64,000 nucleotides of DNA from Leeuwenhoekiella sp. (GCA_002708845.1 PAPI01000019.1:1-64000), one strand, 5' to 3'; shown: positions 42,279 through 53,543, numbered from the stretch's first letter. Notes: a model not told the origin generated them from the letters alone. Program-made: numbers and translations.

Positions 42279-43718
42279 ATGCACATTCAAGACACCATTG
42301 CCGCATTAGCAACCGCTCCGGGCGCAGGAGCCATCGCAGTTATACGCGTTTCAGGAACAGATGCGATTCCTGTAGTTTCTTCGGTTTTTAGAGCTAAAAG
42401 CGGAAAGGTTCTGGCCGATCAGGAGAGTCATACCCTGCATCTGGGAAATATTGTTGATGGAAGCCGAATCATAGACGAGGCTCTGGTTTCTTTATTTAAA
42501 GGAAAACGCTCGTACACCGGGGAACCTACGGTTGAAATCTCCTGTCACGGAAGCTCTTATATTCAGCAGGAAATTTTGCAATTGCTGTTTAGAAAAGGGT
42601 GCCGAGCTGCCAAAGCCGGAGAGTTTACCCTGCGCGCGTTTATTAACGGCAAAATGGATTTGAGTCAGGCAGAAGCCGTTGCAGACCTGATAGCCAGTGA
42701 TAATGCCGGGGCACACCAGATCGCGATGCAGCAAATGCGAGGTGGATTTTCTAACGAAATCGCTCAGTTGCGGCAGGAGTTGCTCAACTTTGCTTCGCTA
42801 ATCGAACTTGAGCTCGATTTTGCAGAAGAAGATGTGGAGTTTGCCAACCGGGAGGAATTTCAGAATTTAATCTCCAAAATCACACGGGTTTTAAAACGCC
42901 TGATCGACTCGTTTGCTACCGGAAACGTGATCAAAAATGGGATTCCCGTTGCTATTGTGGGCGAACCCAACGTAGGGAAATCTACCCTACTCAATGCCCT
43001 GCTCAATGAGGAGCGTGCCATCGTGAGTGACATCGCCGGCACTACCCGCGATACCATTGAAGACGAACTTTCAATCGGTGGAATCGGATTCCGCTTTATA
43101 GATACCGCCGGTATCCGGGAGACTACAGATGTGATTGAAGGCCTCGGAATTAAAAAAACCTTTGAAAAAATCAGTCAGGCGCAAGTGGTGCTTTATCTTA
43201 TAAACGCTGAATCCCCCTCAGCCTTCGGCAGCTCCCCCAAAGGTGGAGCATTTCCCCTGCTGCGTCTGGAAATTGAAAAAATCAAAAACCGTTTCCCGGA
43301 TAAGCCTCTGGTTCTCGTCGCTAATAAAATGGATCACCTCAACGCGGAAGAACAGCAGACCATCCATAATCAACTTTCTGAACTCATACCGGAAGATTCA
43401 AAATCGACCGTTTTACTCATTTCGGCCAAAACCGGTACGGGTGTTGACGAACTCAAAGAGCAGCTCCTGCAATTTGTAAATACAGGCGCTTTGCGTAACA
43501 ACGAAACCCTGGTGACGAATTCGCGTCACTATGATGCGCTTCTAAAAGCTTTAGAAGAAATCGAAAAAGTACAAATGGGAATCGACGCCGGACTAAGCGG
43601 TGATCTACTCGCTATCGATATTCGCGAGGCTTTGTATCACTTTGGCGAGATCACCGGGCAGGTGACCAACGACGAGCTGCTGGGTAATATTTTTGCGAAT
43701 TTTTGTATCGGGAAGTAA
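42279..43718 (+). CDS. mnmE: tRNA-modifying GTPase MnmE, with in-frame insertion
   Basis: The 479-residue GTPase that with MnmG makes cmnm5U34 in tRNA wobble positions. The N-terminal folate-binding domain starts DTIAALATAPGAGAIAVIRVSG. The G domain has GEPNVGKSTLLNALL, DIAGTTRDT, DTAGIRET and NKMDHL. The C-terminal helical domain ends in the conserved CIGK, whose Cys is needed for activity. Between NAES and LEIEKI in the G domain (residues about 311-326) is an extra stretch (PSAFGSSPKGGAFPLLR) encoded by a GC-rich palindrome. It lies in a loop before the NKxD motif, so function may be kept. Confidence 0.95.
   Translation: MHIQDTIAALATAPGAGAIAVIRVSGTDAIPVVSSVFRAKSGKVLADQESHTLHLGNIVDGSRIIDEALVSLFKGKRSYTGEPTVEISCHGSSYIQQEILQLLFRKGCRAAKAGEFTLRAFINGKMDLSQAEAVADLIASDNAGAHQIAMQQMRGGFSNEIAQLRQELLNFASLIELELDFAEEDVEFANREEFQNLISKITRVLKRLIDSFATGNVIKNGIPVAIVGEPNVGKSTLLNALLNEERAIVSDIAGTTRDTIEDELSIGGIGFRFIDTAGIRETTDVIEGLGIKKTFEKISQAQVVLYLINAESPSAFGSSPKGGAFPLLRLEIEKIKNRFPDKPLVLVANKMDHLNAEEQQTIHNQLSELIPEDSKSTVLLISAKTGTGVDELKEQLLQFVNTGALRNNETLVTNSRHYDALLKALEEIEKVQMGIDAGLSGDLLAIDIREALYHFGEITGQVTNDELLGNIFANFCIGK
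43209..43259. repeat. Palindromic repeat inserted in mnmE
   Basis: CCCCCTCAGCCTTCGGCAGC then GCTCCCCCAAAGGTGGAGC make two nested hairpins: GCC/GGC around TTC, and GCTCC.CC/GG.GGAGC around AAA. This is the look of the GC-rich intergenic palindromes common in Flavobacteriaceae, here inside a coding region and in frame. Confidence 0.65.
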
Positions 43719-43783
43719 CATTTCTAGCCTTTTCAAGTCTAACTAAAAGACATTTTTAAGAGCTACAGCAGCAAATTATCCTG

Positions 43784-44626
43784 ATGAAAAAAAATTATTT
43801 CGCACTAATTCTGGCAACCTTCTTTTCCTGTACAAACCATAAAGAGGCTTCCGATAAAAAAGTAGATACCCCTGTTGTTGAACGCGAAATACTTACTCCT
43901 GAATTTCAAACGATTTTGGATTCAGCAGGTGTTGAGGGCTCTATTCTAATCTATGATTTGAAGAATGACACCTACTATTCGAATGACTTTCAATGGGCCA
44001 CGAAAGGAAGATTACCCGCTTCTACATTTAAGATTACCAATTCGATCATTGCGCTGGAAACCGGAGTTGTTGAAAACGACAGCACCCTATTTAAGTGGAA
44101 TGGAGAAAAAAGAAGCTTAAAAGTTTGGGAGCAGGATTTAATACTCAAAGATGCTTTTCATTTTTCCTGTGTACCCTGTTATCAGGAAGTTGCTCGAAAT
44201 ATTGGTGCCCAACGTATGTCTGCATATTTAGACAAACTTGAATACGGAGCGATGGATGTGGATTCTACAAACATTGACATGTTCTGGCTCGAGGGTGGCT
44301 CCAAAATAAGTCAATTTCAACAAATAGATTTTTTAAAGAGATTCTACAAGTCGCAACTACCCATTTCTGAGCGTACGGAAAAGATCATGAAACGAATGAT
44401 GATTCTGGAAGAAAATGAAAACTATACACTACGCGGAAAAACAGGTTGGTCTATACGAAACGGGAATAACAACGGTTGGTTTGTGGGATATCTCGAAAAC
44501 GGAAGCGACACCTATTTTTTTGCTACGAATATTAATCCCAATGCTGATTTTAATATGGATTTGTTCCCGATGATTCGAAAAGAGGTGACCCTGGAAGCTC
44601 TACGAAACTTGAATCTGATGGGCTAA
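43784..44626 (+). CDS. Class D beta-lactamase-like lipoprotein (OXA family)
   Basis: A 280-residue lipoprotein (LILATFFSCTN) with a class D serine beta-lactamase domain. The active-site Ser and carboxylated Lys are in STFKITNS (S-x-x-K); SCV matches the S-x-V motif; the YGN motif is changed to YGAM; and KTG is present in LRGKTGWS. GNNNGWFVGYLE follows, as in OXA enzymes. It could hydrolyse penicillins or be a related penicillin-recognising protein; the YGN change leaves activity open. Followed 94 bases later by a class C-like serine hydrolase on the same strand. Confidence 0.9.
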   Translation: MKKNYFALILATFFSCTNHKEASDKKVDTPVVEREILTPEFQTILDSAGVEGSILIYDLKNDTYYSNDFQWATKGRLPASTFKITNSIIALETGVVENDSTLFKWNGEKRSLKVWEQDLILKDAFHFSCVPCYQEVARNIGAQRMSAYLDKLEYGAMDVDSTNIDMFWLEGGSKISQFQQIDFLKRFYKSQLPISERTEKIMKRMMILEENENYTLRGKTGWSIRNGNNNGWFVGYLENGSDTYFFATNINPNADFNMDLFPMIRKEVTLEALRNLNLMG

Positions 44627-44720
44627 AATTCAAAATGTCTGTTGCTAAACTGTGTGCAGCTTTTCAATTTTTACTTTATAAATGTTGTGGCTAATTTGAG
44701 CACGTAAAGAAAATTATACA

Positions 44721-45749
44721 ATGGCAAAAAACAAAAAACTCCAAATTTTTAGAATTCTGTTGCTTTTAGGCACAGCAATCTCTTTATACTTTGTTCCGTG
44801 GCCTATAGTTATTGCCTGGATTAAACCCCTTCCCGATACCGTACAGCAGCAGGTTGATCTGGCAGCAGATTATGGATTTGATGGTATTGTTGTTTGTGTA
44901 AACAGGACGGGAAACCAATCGGAATTTTATACTTCGGGGTATAAGAACAAAGAAAACAAAATACCCGCCGATCCCAATGCCCTATTTAAAATTGCCAGTG
45001 TAAGCAAGTTGTATAATGCTGTTGCTGTTGCTAAACTAGTGCGCGATGGTAAATTAGATCTAGATCAAACGCTTGCCCATTACTTACCCGAATTGAAGGA
45101 CAAAATAGCCTATGCTGATCAAATCACCCTGAGCCAGATGGTAATGCACAGGAGTGGTATCCCCAACTTTACGGATACCTACATGTATTGGGCAAACCCC
45201 AAAGAAACACCAGAAGAGCAACTTGCACTGGTTTTAGATCAACCCGCAAACTTCAAACCCGGTGAAGATTATGAGTATTCTAATACCAATTATCTATTGC
45301 TTGGCCGAATTATGAATCGGGTTTTGGGCTATGAGAAATTTCAATACATCAAGGAAGAAATTTTAAATCCCCTTGAGCTCAAACATACTTTTGGCTCCAT
45401 CAAAGATGTAAATAGTGAAGATGTGATGAGCGGATACTACGTGGGCTATGACGCCGACTTAAAAACAGACAATGTAGGCTCAATACTGGCAACAGCAGAA
45501 GATTTGAGCAAATTTATAAGAGCTCTGAACGATGGTTCCGTTTTTAGAGATCAAAAGGAACAGGAACTATATGCTTCCATTTATAAATTTGAGCATACGG
45601 GCTTAATACCCGGTTACCAAACCATTGCCAGGTATCACAGGGATATCGATGTTGTAGTAATCCAATTTACAAACACTGTGAATTTTGAAGGATACAACTG
45701 GAATATGTCTGAATTGATGTATAGTCGTATTGTCAAGTTGCTTAAATAA
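44721..45749 (+). CDS. Serine hydrolase, beta-lactamase class C/AmpH-like
   Basis: A 342-residue protein of the beta-lactamase/DD-peptidase (PF00144) family. One N-terminal membrane segment (FRILLLLGTAISLYFVPWPIVIAWI) should anchor it to the inner membrane. The active site S-x-x-K is in SVSKLYNAV, and Y-x-N is in YSNTNYLLLG. The third motif is HTGLIPGYQT (HTG). Most relatives are peptidases or esterases rather than true lactamases, and the substrate is not known. It directly follows the class D-like gene. Confidence 0.88.
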   Translation: MAKNKKLQIFRILLLLGTAISLYFVPWPIVIAWIKPLPDTVQQQVDLAADYGFDGIVVCVNRTGNQSEFYTSGYKNKENKIPADPNALFKIASVSKLYNAVAVAKLVRDGKLDLDQTLAHYLPELKDKIAYADQITLSQMVMHRSGIPNFTDTYMYWANPKETPEEQLALVLDQPANFKPGEDYEYSNTNYLLLGRIMNRVLGYEKFQYIKEEILNPLELKHTFGSIKDVNSEDVMSGYYVGYDADLKTDNVGSILATAEDLSKFIRALNDGSVFRDQKEQELYASIYKFEHTGLIPGYQTIARYHRDIDVVVIQFTNTVNFEGYNWNMSELMYSRIVKLLK

Positions 45750-45962
45750 ACCAGTGACAGCCAGATGATAGATTGTGATATTAAGAATTTCTGAGAATTT
45801 ACATTTAGCGTTCATTCATATCCTTGCATAGGTTCTTTTCCGTATGCTTAAATAAGTGTATATTACACATTAATATAATGTATCACCCATTTTAAGATGT
45901 TCGTCGCCTTAGATTTGATCTGAAACCGAATATAAACGCGGCCTTACAAAATTGAGAATCCT

Positions 45963-47342
45963 ATGAAACCTAAAAACATTTACATAGCACTTACTTTTCT
46001 AATGACACTTTTGGTGTTTGAATCTGCCCATGCGCAGAAAAGCATTCCTCAGCGTCCCATTATCCAGACCAGTTATACAGCAGACCCCGCTCCCATGGTT
46101 TATAAGGACACCGTATTTTTATACACCAGTCACGATGAAGATGATGCCATGGGATTTAAAATGAAAGACTGGTTGCTGTATTCATCAACCGATATGGTAA
46201 ACTGGACCGATCACGGCGCAGTGGCTTCTTTGGATGATTTTGACTGGGTGCCCTATGATAATGGTGCCTGGGCGGTACAATGTATTGAACGCAACGGGAA
46301 GTTTTACCTGTATTGCCCTATGCCAGGCGGAGTGGGTATCGGAGTTTTGGTAGCCGACAGCCCCTACGGACCTTTTAAAGATCCTTTGGGTAAGCCGCTC
46401 GTTAAAAACAGCAATCACGATATAGACCCTACCATTCTTATTGACGATGACGGACAGGCGTATATGTATTGGGGAAATCCCAAAGTCTATTATGTAAAAC
46501 TCAATGAGGATATGATTTCCTATTCGGGAGAGATCAATGTAGAACCCACAACTCCACAGAATTATCAGGAAGGCCCCTGGGTTTGGAAGCGAAATGACAA
46601 GTACTATATGTCTTATGCGTCTACCTGCTGCCCGGAAGGTATAGGCTATGCAATGAGTGACTCCCCTACCGGACCCTGGGAATATAAAGGTATGATTGTA
46701 GAATCTTCGGAAAAAACGCGTGGTAATCATCCCGGGATTATTGAATTTAAAGGGAAATCCTATGTTTTCGGCCACAGTTATGACCTCCTTAAACAACGAA
46801 CACCCAAGTTCTATGAACGCCGTTCCGTTGATTTGGATGTTATGAAGTATAATTCAGATGGTACTATAAAAAGCCTCGACTATTTTTCTGTAGCAGGACC
46901 TGAGCAGGTAGGAACCCTTAATCCCTTTCAACGGGTTGAAGCCGAAACAATGGCCTGGAGCGAAGGTGTAAAAACCCGCTTTGAAACGGAATGGGAAGGT
47001 GATTTTGATTGGGACAGAGGTAAAAAAATCGCTGATCGCTGGTTTCTAAGTGATATTCATAACGGCGATTATATACAGGTTAAAGGTGTTGATTTAGCGG
47101 ATGGCGTAAAATCTGTTGAAGTTAGTGTTTCCCCTATTAATGGAGGCACGATTGAAATACTTGCAGATTCTAAAGAGGGCACCCTACTTGCTAGTGTGGA
47201 AATAAACGACGGCAGACAAGAAGGCTTATGGAAAACCATAACCGCACCGGTAAGCACTCCGCTCACCGGAATACACGATTTATATTTTGTTTTTAAGGGC
47301 GAAAAAGATTTATTCTATTTTGACTGGTGGAAATTGAACTAA
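45963..47342 (+). CDS. GH43 glycosidase with CBM6
   Basis: A 459-residue exported enzyme (signal ALTFLMTLLVFESAHAQ). The five-bladed propeller of GH43 is recognised by the catalytic base in TADPAPMVYKD, the pKa-tuning Asp in NHDIDPTILIDDDGQAYMYWG and the general acid Glu in EGPWVWKRNDKYYM. The C-terminal 140 residues are a CBM6-like beta-sandwich starting NPFQRVEAETMAWSEGVKT. Members cleave beta-xylosides or alpha-L-arabinofuranosides by inversion, so it probably trims xylan or arabinan fragments. It stands alone, without SusC/SusD genes. Confidence 0.92.
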   Translation: MKPKNIYIALTFLMTLLVFESAHAQKSIPQRPIIQTSYTADPAPMVYKDTVFLYTSHDEDDAMGFKMKDWLLYSSTDMVNWTDHGAVASLDDFDWVPYDNGAWAVQCIERNGKFYLYCPMPGGVGIGVLVADSPYGPFKDPLGKPLVKNSNHDIDPTILIDDDGQAYMYWGNPKVYYVKLNEDMISYSGEINVEPTTPQNYQEGPWVWKRNDKYYMSYASTCCPEGIGYAMSDSPTGPWEYKGMIVESSEKTRGNHPGIIEFKGKSYVFGHSYDLLKQRTPKFYERRSVDLDVMKYNSDGTIKSLDYFSVAGPEQVGTLNPFQRVEAETMAWSEGVKTRFETEWEGDFDWDRGKKIADRWFLSDIHNGDYIQVKGVDLADGVKSVEVSVSPINGGTIEILADSKEGTLLASVEINDGRQEGLWKTITAPVSTPLTGIHDLYFVFKGEKDLFYFDWWKLN

Positions 47343-47477
47343 TGTTTTCCAAAACGAATTTTTTACCTGCCTGATGCTGATTTCTGGAAGTGTTTTCAAG
47401 TTAGAATTTATAGTTCATGCCCACTCTTATACCTTAAATCCTTCTCAAAAGTTTTAGGAAAATTAAGCTTTAAAGAA

Positions 47478-48137
47478 TCAAATCAACTTATAAAGTGTCG
47501 TAACCAGACTTCCTTTGCTCTCGGGAGCGGAAAGCTTGAGGAGTTGCTTGCTCTCTTGTACTTTAAGGTTGAAAGGAGGTGCCAGCAAATCAACTCCACT
47601 CTGCTTTTTAAGGCGGATGCCCTGCCCTGAAATGATATCTTTATTAGGTTCAAAATCACAATCTGGAAGATGCTCGGTAAGGATTACATAGGTATAGTCG
47701 TACAACTTACCCACAATGGCCTGAATCTCGGCGTTAGAAAGATGCTGCAACACCTGCCTTAAGAGCGCGCAATCTCCTTTAGGTAATGGGTCTTTGGCTA
47801 TATCTAAGACCCCAAAGCTTAATTGCTCACTTTGGAAGCGCTTTTTATTACGGGCTATTAAATCGGGAACAATATCTATTGCCTTATAGCTAGAAGTATA
47901 GCTGACCAACCGGCTCCCTATGTTGAAATCCCCGCAACCCAGATCACATACAGTCGGGGGTGTTTTAAAGCTTTTGAAAAAAGTGCATACCACTTCTACA
48001 TAGGCCTGTACCGTATTGGGGTCATGAGATCCGACTCCAGAATAAAATGCGGTTTGCCCTCCACCCCACAGATTCTTTTCATAGACCTGCATCATCGCTG
48101 CTTTGGTAGGCCAGGGAATTTTGGAGCGTTTCTTCAT
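47478..48137 (-). CDS. Class I SAM-dependent methyltransferase
   Basis: A 219-residue Rossmann-fold methyltransferase. The SAM-binding glycine motif is in TVCDLGCGDFNIGSRLV, the acidic residue after strand 2 in KAIDIVPDLIARNKKRF, and the following strands in FGVLDIAKDPLPKGDCALLRQVLQHLS. The N-terminal KNLWGGGQTAFYSGVGSHD precedes the core. The acceptor is unknown. Single gene on the - strand. Confidence 0.88.
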   Translation of the reverse strand: MKKRSKIPWPTKAAMMQVYEKNLWGGGQTAFYSGVGSHDPNTVQAYVEVVCTFFKSFKTPPTVCDLGCGDFNIGSRLVSYTSSYKAIDIVPDLIARNKKRFQSEQLSFGVLDIAKDPLPKGDCALLRQVLQHLSNAEIQAIVGKLYDYTYVILTEHLPDCDFEPNKDIISGQGIRLKKQSGVDLLAPPFNLKVQESKQLLKLSAPESKGSLVTTLYKLI

Positions 48138-48642
48138 AGCTGCAAGATACCATTCCTCAAGAAATCGAAATTCTGTGATCGGATAATTCAGAATTCATCA
48201 AAATGGGTTTAAGCCAACCAGATACTAATCAAGAAAAAGTTTTGATTTACCTGTTAGGTTTTGTGGATAAGTAAAGGCAAACTGGCTTTAAAGGAGAGAA
48301 TTTAACCGGGAAAAAGAAAAAATGCTTACTATACCCAAGAAGAAACTCTAGTTGAAATTCTCAAAATATTGCCGGATTTCTACTTTCCACAGATATTTCC
48401 CGAATTTTGAAATTCCGGCAGGAATTTCTGAAGCATTTTTCTATAGGCCGGGAACATCAAAGAGTATTCAGAAGACGATACGCTTCAGCTCGACTATTTA
48501 AATATAAAACACCGGTACATGTTAGCAAATTAAAAACCTTAAGCTAATTTAAAGCACCCTCCCCCCTGATGTGATTTTTAAAAGGAAGCTTTCTGCAAGG
48601 CATTTTTATCCATAGACATTTGATTTGTGTATAGCTATTTTT
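48138..48642. other. Long gap without a recognised gene
   Basis: About 500 bases between two - strand genes. I see no convincing CDS longer than about 25 codons, no tRNA and no clear repeat. The part next to 48138 should hold the methyltransferase promoter. Confidence 0.5.
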
Positions 48643-48684
48643 AAAACAAAAAGCCAAACAGATTTACTGTTTGGCTTTGTTTTA
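48643..48684 (-). terminator. Terminator after the small exported protein gene
   Basis: AAAGCCAAACAG pairs exactly with CTGTTTGGCTTT around ATTTA, with A-rich and T-rich outer arms. It lies 19 bases past the stop at 48703 on the - strand. Confidence 0.85.
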
Positions 48685-48702
48685 TTGTATCGAAATCGTA
48701 TT

Positions 48703-49044
48703 CTATTTATTTTCTGTAAGCGCTACATTCTGAATAGTACCTTCACTGGAAGAATCTGAAGTTCGTTCGGCTACCTGATAAGAAACCTGAAATTTTTTTC
48801 CTTCAAAATTTCCATTAATTAAGTCAACTGGCAATTTTTTACTACATTCTAAAACCACTGCTTGAAAATCGGCATCAGTAAAGAAATAATATTCTCCTTC
48901 GTATCCATCATAAGTAAGTTCCTGATTGACTAGAGTCGCGTTATATGTTTCAAGCGTTTCGGAAGTTTTCGTATCTTCTGTATCACTGCTAACTGGTGAA
49001 AAAGAAATGGTAATGAGGCTTATAATGCTTATTAAGAGTTTCAT
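48703..49044 (-). CDS. Small exported hypothetical protein
   Basis: A 113-residue protein with signal peptide LLISIISLITISFSPVSS. The mature part contains LTYDGYEGEYYFFTDADFQAVV, a likely beta core, and ends NVALTENK. No family is recognised. Monocistronic. Confidence 0.6.
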   Translation of the reverse strand: MKLLISIISLITISFSPVSSDTEDTKTSETLETYNATLVNQELTYDGYEGEYYFFTDADFQAVVLECSKKLPVDLINGNFEGKKFQVSYQVAERTSDSSSEGTIQNVALTENK

Positions 49045-49481
49045 AATCTTGTAATTTATACTACTAAGATAAGCAGCATATCCCCCATTCTAAAGACTCT
49101 TAATTATACTTTAGCATCAAGTGCTAAAGCATTCCCAACATATAGGCCAAATACTTTAGGACTTCTAATATCATTAACAAAATAAATTTAGTAGTAAATA
49201 AACCTGAGGTCTCCCCATAGCTATCGGAAAGGAGTACTAACTCGTTGCTAAAACCGCGGAAGTTACCTTTCGACGGAAAAAATCGTGATTTGAACAAATA
49301 ATTCGATTCCCCTAAAAAAAAGGGGGTTTTCTTAACTTAAAAGACTCCGACTTTCTTGTAATTTAGAAGAAATTGTTTTGTACTTCCCCTTTTGTTTTTC
49401 CTCTATAAAACATGAATGAGACTCCTAAAATTGCAGTATTAGACTATTAACCATTCCATATATTCATCAAATCAACAGGTA
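49045..49481. other. Divergent intergenic region with a short repeat and orphan hairpin
   Basis: About 440 bases. It holds a 16-base sequence (49240-49255) identical to 2202-2217, and at 49309-49331 a CCCCT/AGGGG hairpin followed by T residues that looks like a + strand terminator although no + strand gene ends there. A short untranslated RNA is possible but unproven. The curlin gene promoter should lie in the last 100 bases. Confidence 0.5.
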
Positions 49482-50693
49482 ATGAAAAAATTTTACTTTA
49501 CTCTCGGAATGCTTTTCTGCGGGACTTTCATATTATCTGCACAAACGAATACCAGTGTGCTCACACAAAATGGAGATGCTAATTCGGCTTATTCTATACA
49601 AAGTGGAAGTCAAAATATTCTGGACGTCAGGCAGGATGGGGCTACTAACTTTACAGATTCAAGACAAACCGGCAGGGCTAACGATGCCGATATTGATCAG
49701 GTAGGCTCCAATCAGGATTCGTACATCAAACAAATTGGCAGAAGTAACGAGTATCGCACCTCTCAGGTTGAAAATGGAAATGATAACCTCTCTATGGTGC
49801 GCCAGGAAGGTGTTGAAAACTATGGCGGCCGTGGAAACGACTGGGGCACCTACCAGGCAGGGTCCCGCAATTTTTCGGAAACCTATTCGATAGGAGATGC
49901 CAATGGCGCCGCAACCATCCAAAGAGGAACCGATAATAAAGCTTCGATTTTACAAAGAGGTGATCGAAATATTTCTACCTATTTGACGAGTTGGAACTGG
50001 GGTATTCAGCAAATTGGTAACCGCAACGCAGCAGATATCGACCAGATTGATGATGATAATACCGCTTCTATCGAACAATGGGGCGATGACAATGCCTTTC
50101 GCATCACTCAGGAGGGCTTTGTAAATACTGCCTCCTCCTATCAATATGGCAATCGCAACATGGCCGGGGGTTCTGCTTTAAACTGGGGAATTTTACAGGT
50201 AGGAAACAACAACCGGGCTACCTCCAGTTCTGTGGGCGACGATAACAATTCGGGTACCTATCAGGGAGGGGATGACAATACCTCAACTATCGTACAAACC
50301 GGGGATGGCAATATTGCTAACGGCCTCTCCCGGGGTGGTTTTGGTACCGATCAACGAGGTTATTACAACAACTCTGATTTAGTTCAAATTGGAAACTCCA
50401 ACAGCGCTTCTACAGATCAGCAAGGTAACAGAAACCAGGCCGATGCCTATCAGCAGGGAGCGGGCAATAGAAGTTCGGTTATTCAGGAACGTTTAACCAA
50501 CGATTCTGATGTTGACCAGTTGGGTAATTTAAACGGCTCTGCTGTGTATCAATTTGGAACCTCAAACCGCAGTATTGTTTTTCAGAATGGAACCGAAAAT
50601 ACCAGTGATGTCGCCCAGACCGGACTTACGCATTTGAGCACAGTTACTCAAATGGGCAGCCTGAATGCTTCGGTAGTTAGTCAACAAAATTAA
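49482..50693 (+). CDS. Curlin-repeat protein (CsgA/CsgB-like)
   Basis: A 403-residue exported protein with signal peptide FYFTLGMLFCGTFILSAQ. Nearly all the rest is built of curlin-type repeats of 20-25 residues with the pattern ..N.A.I.Q.G..N... (for example NDADIDQVGSNQDSYIKQIG, NTASIEQWGDDNAFRITQEG), about 18 in total. In curli the Gln, Asn and Gly ladder stacks into an amyloid cross-beta solenoid. It is long for CsgA (about 150 residues in E. coli) and may encode a self-templating fibre or a fibre-like surface protein. No csgG, csgE or csgF gene is in the window. Confidence 0.88.
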   Translation: MKKFYFTLGMLFCGTFILSAQTNTSVLTQNGDANSAYSIQSGSQNILDVRQDGATNFTDSRQTGRANDADIDQVGSNQDSYIKQIGRSNEYRTSQVENGNDNLSMVRQEGVENYGGRGNDWGTYQAGSRNFSETYSIGDANGAATIQRGTDNKASILQRGDRNISTYLTSWNWGIQQIGNRNAADIDQIDDDNTASIEQWGDDNAFRITQEGFVNTASSYQYGNRNMAGGSALNWGILQVGNNNRATSSSVGDDNNSGTYQGGDDNTSTIVQTGDGNIANGLSRGGFGTDQRGYYNNSDLVQIGNSNSASTDQQGNRNQADAYQQGAGNRSSVIQERLTNDSDVDQLGNLNGSAVYQFGTSNRSIVFQNGTENTSDVAQTGLTHLSTVTQMGSLNASVVSQQN

Positions 50694-50720
50694 AATCCGC
50701 TGACGTCAGGAAATTTAGGA

Positions 50721-50749
50721 AAGAGTGCTTTTTGAGCACTCTTTTTTTT
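50721..50749 (+). terminator. Curlin gene terminator
   Basis: AAGAGTGCT pairs with AGCACTCTT around a T-rich loop and is followed by eight T, 28 bases past the stop at 50693. Confidence 0.9.
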
Positions 50750-50781
50750 GTACCATCTTTTTTATTCGTCTTCGTATCTCG

Positions 50782-50789
50782 TACCTTTG
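50782..50789 (+). promoter_or_regulatory. -7 promoter box of the GH97 gene
   Basis: TACCTTTG matches TAnnTTTG, 39 bases before the ATG at 50829. A TTG at the right spacing upstream was not seen. Confidence 0.4.
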
Positions 50790-50798
50790 TTTTACTGA

Positions 50799-52976
<2,178 letters not shown>

Positions 52977-52996
52977 ACAACACAGTTAATTAGCAG

Positions 52997-53030
52997 AGCA
53001 GCTCAAAGTACGTTTTGGGCTGCTTTTTTT
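52997..53030 (+). terminator. GH97 gene terminator
   Basis: AGCAGC.CAAA pairs with TTTG.GCTGCT and is followed by a run of seven T, 20 bases past the stop at 52976. The rest of the gap to 53301 is AT-rich and holds the promoter of the next gene. Confidence 0.8.
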
Positions 53031-53239
53031 TGCGCTAAAGCGAAAAGTACAACAGACGCCTCAACTACATTTTTTTACAGGTGCTTTCAGTTTGACATCC
53101 TTCTGGTTTTATCTGGATTGAACCAGAGTAGATTTGAAAAAGATTTACACTAAAAAAATACACGTAATTATATTAAAATCAATTAATTAAATACTTTCAG
53201 AAAACTAGAAAAAAACTCAAAATAATTTTTAGTGTTTTG

Positions 53240-53269
53240 TTGCACGACTTCGTATTTAAATTATATTCG
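53240..53269 (+). promoter_or_regulatory. Promoter of the small acidic lipoprotein gene
   Basis: TTG (53240-53242) and TATATTCG (53262-53269) with a 19-base spacer. The -7 box differs from TAnnTTTG at one position. The ATG follows 32 bases later. Confidence 0.5.
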
Positions 53270-53301
53270 CACGCATTTTTAACGCAAAATAACCTTATAC
53301 T

Positions 53302-53505
53302 ATGAAACGCATTTTTTTAGCTGTTTTTGCTTTGAGTTTAATGATCACTGTTTCTTCTTGCAGAGAGTCTGCTGAAGAGAAAACAGAGGAAGTAATGGAG
53401 GAAACTTCTATGGAAGCTGCTCCGGTTGAAGCTCCTGTTGAAGTAGAAGTAGAAGAAGTTGAGGAAGTTGTAGTAGACACTACTGCTGCTCCTGAAGTTC
53501 AATAA
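53302..53505 (+). CDS. Small acidic lipoprotein
   Basis: A 67-residue lipoprotein: signal IFLAVFALSLMITVSSC followed by a low-complexity mature part of about 45 residues rich in Glu and Val (EEVEVEEVEEVVVDTTAAPEV). Likely a flexible acidic tether or spacer. It resembles in style the acidic N-terminal part of the lipoprotein at 24921-25499. Good promoter and terminator surround it, so it is a well-defined transcription unit. Confidence 0.7.
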   Translation: MKRIFLAVFALSLMITVSSCRESAEEKTEEVMEETSMEAAPVEAPVEVEVEEVEEVVVDTTAAPEVQ

Positions 53506-53543
53506 TTCAGATACCAAGACAAAATAAGCCCCAAGCTTAGAAT

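Noticed and set aside
46185-46796. Open reading frame of 203 codons on the - strand
   Set aside because: It lies wholly inside the GH43 gene, opposite strand, with a composition typical of an antisense shadow; the GH43 motifs are unambiguous.
49482-50693. Regular repeats suggesting a CRISPR or tandem DNA repeat
   Set aside because: The regularity is in the protein (curlin repeats); the DNA units vary and lack fixed-length spacers.
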